Of a DNA stretch of 64,000 nt, positions 20,501 through 30,800 are shown in pieces. The stretch spans positions 33,038,054 to 33,102,053 of the forward strand of contig OY365806.1 in assembly GCA_959347315.1 (NCBI GenBank), read 5' to 3'. Source of the DNA: Bimastos eiseni (taxonomy: Eukaryota; Annelida; Clitellata; Crassiclitellata; Lumbricidae). The position numbers and the translations under genes were made by a program. The number at the start of each line of letters is the position of its first letter. The first letter of the stretch is position 1. The notes under the pieces were generated by a model that did not search any database, had not been told where the DNA came from, and was given only the letters and a program-made list of their open reading frames with translations.

Positions 20501-21529
20501 AGCAAAGACAACCATATATATATATACAGCAACGAAGAACATACACTGTGGTTCTTGATGGCGATGCGACTGGCCTTCTGCAGCCAGACTACTGCCTTCC
20601 GGTAATCCTTCTTTTCCACGAAACACTAAAAATGCACAACACGCTCAATGGGACGACGTACGTAAGGTTAGCACAAGTAAAGAGCTCAGTAAATATAATG
20701 TAATGTACTGTGATCGAACATTTCAATAGCGTCCCTTCAAGATACCTATTTAGAGGCACGCCCTGCGCTTGCCCATAATGATGTTAACTGTAAATTCCTA
20801 CGGATAGTTAATTTATAGTCTACCAGTTAGTAAAACAAGGAACAGTAGACCTAATCTGAAAGAGTCGCCAGTAGAGGAATTGAGGAAGAGAAGTGCACTT
20901 CTTGAAACCTAACAAGAAGAAATTCCATGTCAATCTTGTGCAGTTGGGTGCTTGACAACCAAACGAGATGAATTTGGATCTATCTGAATTAAGATGGAGA
21001 AAGACATGCTAAGATCAAACGCCCTGGTTATCTCGAGGATCCTCGCGACCAAGAGAGAGAAGAGCAGCAGCGTTGGCGGCCTATGAGTAAAGGCTTGTGT
21101 GTAGGCTTCCTATTTGGCTCGTTGCTGGGCTAAGACCCATTTTTAGAGTGAATATGTCTGTCGATCATCACTGATGAAGAGAGCAACTATAGGCACATAC
21201 ATAATTATTGTGTATAGGACATACAGGGCCCCCACGTATAAATCACATCAGATTAGATTATAAACTACTAGAATAATTTAAAATTAGACCTACTTTTGCA
21301 ATATAAAGTTGATTTTCTTTCCGTTTATCGGGAGATATTCGTTCTGACTACAGAAATAAAATTATATATAATTATTATGCCTACAAGAATCACACAATTC
21401 ACGACGATTCGTTCATCCATAATGTGAAGACAATAGTTTTGTTCATAAGCCAGATGATAATTATTCATCGAATCCAAAAGGAGGGACAGAACCGGAAAAA
21501 TAAAGATATCATGAAAGAACTAGAAACCC

Positions 21530-21587
<58 letters not shown>

Positions 21588-24138
21588 CGAGGTGAGGGGG
21601 AGGAGAGGGGAAGAGGGGAGGGATGGGAGAGAGGAGGAAGAGAGGGAGGGGGAGTGGGAAGGTAAGGTGAGAGAGGAGCACGCATCATAGGTAATCTGTG
21701 CTTCTATGCCAGTTGTTTTGAATGGACATGTGCACCTGCCTCCAGCGTTTTACAGAGTGTGTCAGGTGCATCGAAGAATGAATAGATGATTGGGTAAGAA
21801 TCGTTAATTACCGATGAATCGAATTGACCAACTATACGAAACTGATTGGATTAGAAGGAGACACCCTCCTGTCCATCATTTGGTTATGATAAGAGCTCCA
21901 GTTGAAACAGGCAATGGTAAGCGTCAAAAGGAGCGAGCGGAGAACGATACAACACATGGCTACTATCTGCAAAAAGTGAGCAGCCGAGAGCTCAGGCAGG
22001 TATAATCATATGGACACAGCTGTGTCTTGACTTTAGACATCAAGACAGACAGCTAGATTCTAGTAGGCTTATATAGGCACAATGAGACAGACAGACAGAC
22101 AAAGAGACACAGACTGGCAGATAAATAGATCTACCCACAGAAAGATCGATATAATACATGTCGACAAGCAGATGGCAGACCCACAGCGATGCACAATAGT
22201 CAAAGAGACAAGCAGACAGACAGACAGACAGACAGAGACAGATAGACAGAGACAGACAGAGAGAGACAGACAGACAGATACGCAGAGACAGATAAACAGA
22301 GACAGAGAGAGACAGAGACAGACAGAGAGAGAGACAGACAGACAGAGAGAGAGGGGTGTAGTACTGACACGGGAAAAGTGTTTGAGCGCGTCATCTAAGG
22401 ACGCTGTTGGTGGAGTAGCGAAGAGAGCAGCGGCCACCTTCCGTTCCATCCACGGCAACATATAGACCTAGAAATAGACAAAACCACGCGCGTCCTTCAT
22501 TTCTATTCATAAACATACTCTAAAACCTGATGCATCTGCGTTGATCTGTATTTAATTGATGCTATCATAGGCGTACATGTACGTAGCCCTACGCTTACAA
22601 TATGTTGACTCGCTATCATAGCAGGTATAATATACGCAAGCGAATCTATTTATAGTCATAAGCTAACTAATAATATCAAAATCAGCGATACGTCTAATTA
22701 TTATGAGCAACACATATATTATACGATATAGAATTTGACGATAAATAATATTTAACAAAATTAGCACTAAAGGCGTGTCGAATCGGGTCGGGTCATTCAC
22801 TGCATGGGTTGGATCGGGTCAGATATTTTACCTTAGAAGTCGGTCGGGTCCATTTTGGATGGGTCGGGTTGGGTTGGGTCATAAAAACAGGACAGAATTA
22901 ACAGCTCTGGAGTGTCTGGATGCGCATGCATTTATTTACTACACGTCAACAAGTGCAAGAATTATAGGGGACTCAGAGGAGCGCGTCCTGCTTTGGGTCA
23001 ATTTTTATAGTTTAATGCACGCAATTGATGTTAGCTGTAGTACCTGTAGTGTAGGCCCTATTTTGTTTAATTAGGCCTATCTGAAGTAGCAACGCTTTAT
23101 GGGACGAATATTGTCATACTACAATATTGTTCCAACAGTAAACTCAGAAATTTTAATATTTTCCTTACTGATAAATTATGTCCCAATGCAGACCACCCTG
23201 GGGAGAATTGGGACAGAGCATTGGAAGCATTGTGTAAATTTTTTGCATTTAATGCACACAATTGGTGCTAGTTGTAGGCTATTATATGTATGTTTTAATT
23301 ATCAGAAACAGCAACATTTTATGGATCTAATATGGTTATAAGCTTAATATCATTATTGTTCCATTAGTAAACTCCAAAATGTTAGTAGGTCTATTTTCCT
23401 TACTGGTATAAAATGTCCGAATGCAGGTCTTCAGTGGCCAGTGACCTCTACTATTTTTATAGTAACACAACTATGCTGTAAATATTTCTTTATTACCAAA
23501 ATTTAATACCGCCCTTCTTCCAACATTTTTTTGCTCAGAAGCGCATACACACGTCTCGACGGCGCAATTGCAGTTGTACTGTGCGCGAAGTACTTGCTGA
23601 AGGTCCCTATACAGTGAACTAAAAATTTACTTTTCTTACCTAAAACTAAAGATTTGCTGGTCCTTTGTTAAACGCTATCTTCTTGTGTGCCTGAGACATT
23701 ATGTCATTATTGCGACATTAAACACATTCGCTTAGTGACGCCACACCCGATAGACCGTACAGTAATAGCCAAGGCCTTGATACCACTACTCTCCCAGTGC
23801 AGGACACTCTCGGACCCCTAGTTCATCACGAGGTAATCTGCTAATTATATACATCTTAGTTTAGGCTTCTATAAGCCTACTTATATTTCAGAACTCGCAC
23901 TCCTCTGTCAACATCTGTCCCAAGTTGGAAAGCAGATGAGGGCATCGTCAACGGTCCTGACAGCCAGCAGCCAGCAGCCATGAGATTTAAACAACGGAAA
24001 CTATTGCACCTTACAATCATAAATAGCCTAACAATAAATATTATGTCAATAGACGCAGTTGCAATCTAGTCACAAGATGCTGCTGGTGATGATTATGACG
24101 ATGACGATGAAGACGAATGCGATGATGATGATGACAAC

Positions 24139-24188
<50 letters not shown>

Positions 24189-24774
24189 CGGCGACGGCGG
24201 TGATGATGACGACGATGACGATGATGATGACGACGATTGTGATAATGACGACGATGGAGATGATGAAGGTGGTCGTGGTGTGAAGTACCTGATAGCACCA
24301 ACGACCGAGAAGGTGGTGCGCGTCAGCATCATTCGGATTCAATTCAATCGATTTTTCAATGTGCTTCTGAAAAGGGAATTAATCTCATCAATGCTCTTCA
24401 GGAAACAGAAGAGACGTAGCTAAGCGGTTATTTTTCACATAACGCTCAAATTCAGTAAACAATCTGAATAAAAAAGATGATGAAAATTTAAAAAAATTAC
24501 AGATATATTTTTACGGAACTGCTGAAGCAAACTGAATACCGAGCAGTGCTTAAACTTGACACAGTTGGCCTAAAATTTCATTTTATTTTTTTAATATTTT
24601 AATTAAAATGCAACTCTGTTACTTTCATTTATATATATTTACGACTCCGGCATTTTATTTTAAAATACATTGTCCATAATTTAAAGATAAGTTTTCATGG
24701 AACTGCTGAAGTACATATAATATTAAGCAGTGCTTAAATTTGAGAGAGTTGGCCTAAAATTTCCGTCTAGGTCC

Positions 24775-24838
<64 letters not shown>

Positions 24839-27800
24839 TGTTTGGTTAAACTACAGCTGCACAAAAGAGCCTCTAGGTCATTAATAATTTTAATAAAATA
24901 CAGCTTTGTTACTTTGATTTGCATACATTTACAACTCCGCTATTTTATTTAAAAATGCACAGTTCAAAGTAATGTCCCTGTTCATAATTAGTGATTAATT
25001 ATTATTATTATTTAGTGTGCGTAACAATATGATGCAGCAATCCCAATTGCTCTGATGATAAATTATTTCATTTGTACTATGAATTAATCTCATTTATTTA
25101 AAGTCACGGAGTGATAAGCCATGATCAATCATCCATCGAATCTTATCTTGAACGCATTGGTTACATTCAGGTGCCAGAATGATGTAAGTGACAAGACAAA
25201 CACAGACATTCCAATCAAAATTTTTAAAAGTCTTCTTAACACTTTCCAAAAGAAACTGTTTCTTTTCTTTAGGTCTAAGTACTGTTTCTTTCTTCCCTGT
25301 CCTCGGCTGCTGGTCGGTTTACGTCCTCTCTTAGGTAAAAATTGTGAACACAAAGTCCCATGCTGTTTGGACTCCAACATGACCGACTGCCACCCTTTCA
25401 TTCATACACACACACATACACACACACAAGCACACACACACAAACAAACAAACATATATATATATATACGTGGCACAAGAAATTCAGCACATAATTACAG
25501 CTCCATTACTACCTAGGTTAATGCTTTAATCGTCAACCTACAGTAACTCTCTATTATAGACTCGAACATATCGGACTGCGACCCTTTCATTCATACACAC
25601 ACGCGCGCGCGCGTGCACGCACACACACAGAAAAACAAACAAATATATATGTGTGTGTGTATGTATATATATATATATATGTACAAGAAACTCAACACAC
25701 AACTAAAACTCCGTTTCAAAATTACAACACCGTTACTTCGGGACAAATATCGGAGTTGTAATAACGGAGTTGTAGAATCTTCATAATTAATCCACATAAT
25801 TAATGGTATATTAATGTAGGCTGGTTCCCTGCTTTCAAAAAAGTCAAATCAAAAATCGCGAGTTCTCAATTTATTCCTCATAATTACTAATGATAAACTC
25901 ACAATCCATGATTGTTACGCTAGCAATGAATGACCTTGTAACCGGCTAGAATGAATAGTTGCGTTCTATTGCATCCATGGCCCAATGGCAGAATGGAGGG
26001 ATGTTGGGAGGGGAACATAAACCGTATGCCATCCCTGACAGAAGTAGCGTCATCTGTTATCAGGAAGCCAGCGCTGATAAATATATGAATGTGCAGTGAG
26101 AGCATCAGATTTCCGATTTTCACATTCGATGACTTCTTGCAATGACCTAGCTTAGTTGCGCCCTTAGTTTACAATTAATTGCCATGATTGTATGATAGTC
26201 ATTAAAATTAATTTTGGATATAGGCCTACATGTAGCCTGTTTAAACTGATGTTCAAAGTATATTTCAGCGCTGTTCAGACACACTTTTCACACCGTCCCT
26301 GTATTATGTTTTTTTTTTAACCAAGGCCGTAAATCTATTTTCACGAATAGCTGTTGTCCTTCATGGGCAGTTATAGCTCCCTATAAGTTGCAAATAGTTA
26401 GGCGCTCCACAGTCCACACCTAGTTTATGCTAGCTGATTAATATAATTAGTCGACAGTGTGCGCTTTCCAGCAGAAAAGATGGGCTTAATTAGGCTTGGT
26501 AGGTAGTGTTCACATTTTGGATACACGCTGGTGGTTAGGATCTCTTGAAGTCCTTGACCTCGACTTACCGAGAGCGGAGACCATAATTTCCCTATCGAAG
26601 GAATTTTATTTGTCCACAGCATTCTAAACAGTTGGCGGTGAATGAACATTTGGGTAATTCCGAGTTTGTAAATTATTTCAGTTATCACAATAAACTGTTC
26701 AAACGTCGAGGTGCCTTATATGACCTCTTGCGAAGTGAAGCCTAGCAGAAATATCCTGACTGAGATCTCGACCTATTTTCACGACCTTGATATACTATTA
26801 TTTTGTATACCGACCTCGGTCTTTGTCTTTTGCATACTCATTCATTTATTCACGTGCTTGTTAAATACCTCACAGCAACCCAATAATTTAAGTGTTAGTA
26901 AGTGGTGTTCAAGTTCATTAAGAACTGGAAATTCATCTATTGCGCAAATAGATGAGTGATGAGTGACCTCTGAGTGACCTCTGAGTGACACTGATGAGTG
27001 ACCTCTGAATGACCTCTGAGTGACACTGATGAGTGACCTCTGAGTGACCTCTGAGTGACACTGATGAGTGACCTCTCGTTCGTACTGACCTTGAACTGAA
27101 ATCCGTTCTGGATTTTAGTTGTCGTGCCTTCATACTCTGCGATGCTTCCAAGAGTGATCGCCCACCTGTTTCCGAAATATAGACATTGTGATTTTCAAAC
27201 ATTAAATTGCTACTTTATATCTTTGTCGATATAGTCGTCATCGTCATTATCATCACCGTTTTTTTCCGCCTCCTTCACTTCTTCGTTGTCATTACTCACC
27301 ATCGTAGTCATTGTGACTATTTATTATCCTTATTTTCAATATCATTGTCGTCATCGCTATCATCGTATTGTCACTGCAGAATTGACTGTAGTAACTACTG
27401 CTGCTGCTACTACTACTACTACTACTACTATACTTCTATGATCATAAATACTATTTTCTCTGCTATTGTCGTTGTCGTTGTCGTTGTTGTTGTTGCCCTA
27501 CCACTTGTGCGCATCTGGGTTGTCGTTGCCGATCTGTAGAGCCTTTCCAGCGATGTCTTTAGACTTGTAGACTAAGTTCTTCTGTTTGATCTTGTTGTTG
27601 TTGCTGCCTTCCAGTTTGGAAACGAAGTACGTGGCTTTGGCGAGTCGCCACAGAAAATTGACATTCTGCAGCATCTATTACGTAAGAGAATGATGTTTGA
27701 ATGGATTGATGGATGAATGAAGAATTGTATCTGAAGGGATCGATGAATGAATGGACGGAAAGGAGGATGGATGGAATGGATGAATAGAGGAATCGATTAA

Positions 27801-30800
27801 AAGATTGATTGATAAAGGATTGCTTGCATGATTGATTGATTAATTGATTGATTGAGCTGATTAATGGATGAGTAAATCATGGATTGATAGGTAAATGGAA
27901 GTATGGATGGATGGATGGATGGATGGATGGATGGATGAACTGGATATATGGATGGATGGATGCATTGGTGGGTGGGTGTTGGGTGTGGGTGTGGCTGTGC
28001 GTAGGTGTGGATTGGATGGTGGATGGATGGATGGATGGATAGATGGATGGAAGGACTGGTGGATGGGTGTTGGGTGTGTGTGTGGGTGGGTGGATAGATG
28101 GATGAATCGATGCATGGATAAATTTGTGAATGGATTTATTGATGGATGAATGGAGAGAAAATGGATGGTTGGATCTATGGGTAAATCGATGAATGGGTGT
28201 ATAGATCCATGGATCGATCTGTCATGATCATGATCAATGTGGACGATGAATATATGCTGATACGAACGACATATTGCTACATTACAGTGAAAGATATATA
28301 GATTACCTGTCGATTCTTACTCTTGTTAACGAGCATATTATAAGCCACGCGTTTCTCATAATCACTTCCATCCATCAGTTGATCAACACTACAAAACATC
28401 TGAGCCAAATCCGTTTCCTTCGTCGGCGTTAATGGCGTCGCAGCAGTCGATCCTCGAGGGTCCTGCGTGTCATCTGGGCCCACCGACTGCAAGTTATCGG
28501 ACCTGAATTGAAGGCAGAGGTAAGCGTTGTGACAAACTCCGTAGAAACCGCGCAACAGCATGTTAACCAATAGCAAGGAGATTTAAGAGAGCGACAGTGA
28601 ATCGCAGTCTTTTGGTCGATCTCAATCTCTCTTAATAAGCAGACAACGTTTTGACGACAAGAGCGATTCCGTTAGAATTATATTAAATAAAACACATGAC
28701 CTCGACAGCTTTTCTATTCAAGAGTTATAGTATGATGCATGCACGCGTTGTACCTTTCTACCTCATTCAGCTAGAGTTAATTGTCACTTGGCTTGGTGTC
28801 TCCAGGTTCTTATCGACAGCATCTGATATACACGTTCCGTTTCTATACGCGACAGTTTTCTATTCAGTTGTCTGTATTTTAGTGAACTTAGGCCTACATT
28901 TATTTTATCGTTGCTACTATTATACCTAACACAGGTCGATCGAAACAAAAAAAGTCGTCAAGTGTTCCATGTTTTTTCTTTGGAACTATCATACGCTTTA
29001 GAAACGAAAATGTCGAAGTGTATAATTCCAATTGTGTCTCATTTTTCGACACAGGTACAAAAAGTCCGCTCCCGTGTCAGTAGACATCTACGACCTTCTG
29101 CTCTGCCAAAACCTACACAGCATGCATGCAGCCCTGAAATTCTACGGTTCCTTGCAGATGTACCTAGCATGCGTTTACATCACGTGTCTTGATGCATGTA
29201 TGTACAGAATATATATATATATATATATATATATAGCGTAAGGATAAATCTGGGTCATAGAATTCCCATGCAATTTAGATTTCTGCAATAGTAGATGGCA
29301 CCCAGCAGGGTTTGTTGAGCCAAGCGAAAAGTGAGGGGTGGTCTGAAGGAGGGGAAATCGGGTGGGAATTAGCGGAGAGAATCCGTAGGAGTGCTTATAG
29401 AAAAAAATACGTAGACGATGGGGCATGTGCTTTTGTGTTTTTCGTCGGCGAATGACGTCATGTAGCGCACGATTTTCTGTTCTATTTGAGGAATTGTAAT
29501 CAGACGGATTAGCCGACCCGAAAGAATTGAAGGGATTGAATGCGACTCGTCTGTCTTTCCATGCCCTACGTTCTCTCCCCCTCTCCGTCTAACTCTAATT
29601 CTTACTCTCTTATTCTAACTCCGTCTACCTGTGCCTCTTACCTCTCTCACCTCTCTTTCGTGTCTGCACTCTGTAATTGCCGCTGTCTTTCTGTAGGCCT
29701 ATGCATCAGCATTTTTTTTATCATCTTCTGAATATGATACGCTATCATTGTCATCGTCGTCGTTGTTGTTATCATCCTCATCGTTTATCTTAGGAAGCTT
29801 TGTCTGTCGGTTCTGTCCATACTATGTCGTAGATTCCACCGCCCTGCCACTTATAAGGTGATGACGTTTTCCCTTTGGCTCGAAGATCTACAGTACTTCA
29901 CATGAGCTGATCAGTGCGTTCGGTCTTTACTTTTGCTTAGGAACCTTCATGATGAACGTAGGACCCATCAGTATTTTATTGCCCGTTTTTCGCATTCAAT
30001 CAAAAGCGTGTGAATGTCATTCTCTTTCTATTGTGGCTCGGTGTTGCCAGGTTGGCAGCGTTTCTAAGGCGCTGTAGAAATTTATTAATATAATTACTCT
30101 GTTAGGGCCTTGAGCAAGTCCTTCGCTCATTGTAAATATTATGTCGCATGGTCGTGTGCACTTTGAACTTTATACGGAGATGCAGCTTCGTTACTGTCTG
30201 TTATTAGCGGCGACTTTCTGGGAGCCTTAGGTGCGAATGCACTCAGCGGAAAAGTTCAGTGAGTACGTCACACCTAGAAAAGTAGTTGGACTTTAGATTT
30301 AATTGTTAATACCTACGCAGTTATATCACAACATAAGAAGTACAAATTACGCATCTGGGGATAGAAGGAGATGGGAGGCGTCTAACGCGGAAAAGAGGAA
30401 AAGGGAAAGGGAGGGAGCGGATAAAGAAAACAGGACCCATGTATACCCAGAGACAAAAGCAAAAGTCGGCGCCTGGATGGCTTTTATAACATACAAGTTC
30501 GTTGACATTTTAACTTTTAGACAAAGAATTGACCTTTGATGATTCGTACACAACATATGGCAACAGTCTCTCGAACTACCGACATCTATTTATAAACAGT
30601 GTTTATTCAAGAATACCAGACACTAGTGCTCGGATAATAGGGTTTGCATTCGTAGGTCACCAATCTCTTGGTACATTGGTCACTGTGTTTTAGGGTGATT
30701 CATATTTCTCGACGTTGAAAGTTCAGCCTCACACGAACACGACATATAGGCCTTTTGGTGGAAAATAAATTCCTAAACGCTAGGTTAGGCTATGAGAGTC

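Noticed and set aside
20960..20983. Candidate 8-codon RMDN exon (IDPNSSRL)
   Set aside because: Phase and acceptor are acceptable but the donor is weak and it covers only half of the missing block. Kept only as a lead.
24041..24342. Several frames on both strands, such as His-rich, Met-rich and Ser-rich runs
   Set aside because: They are translations of the (GAT)n microsatellite. Only the RMDN exon at 24289-24366 is real.
25129..25401. Minus-strand frame with TNAFKIR, resembling part of RMDN1
   Set aside because: No splice donor follows and the exon 27090-27165 fills this part of the protein completely.
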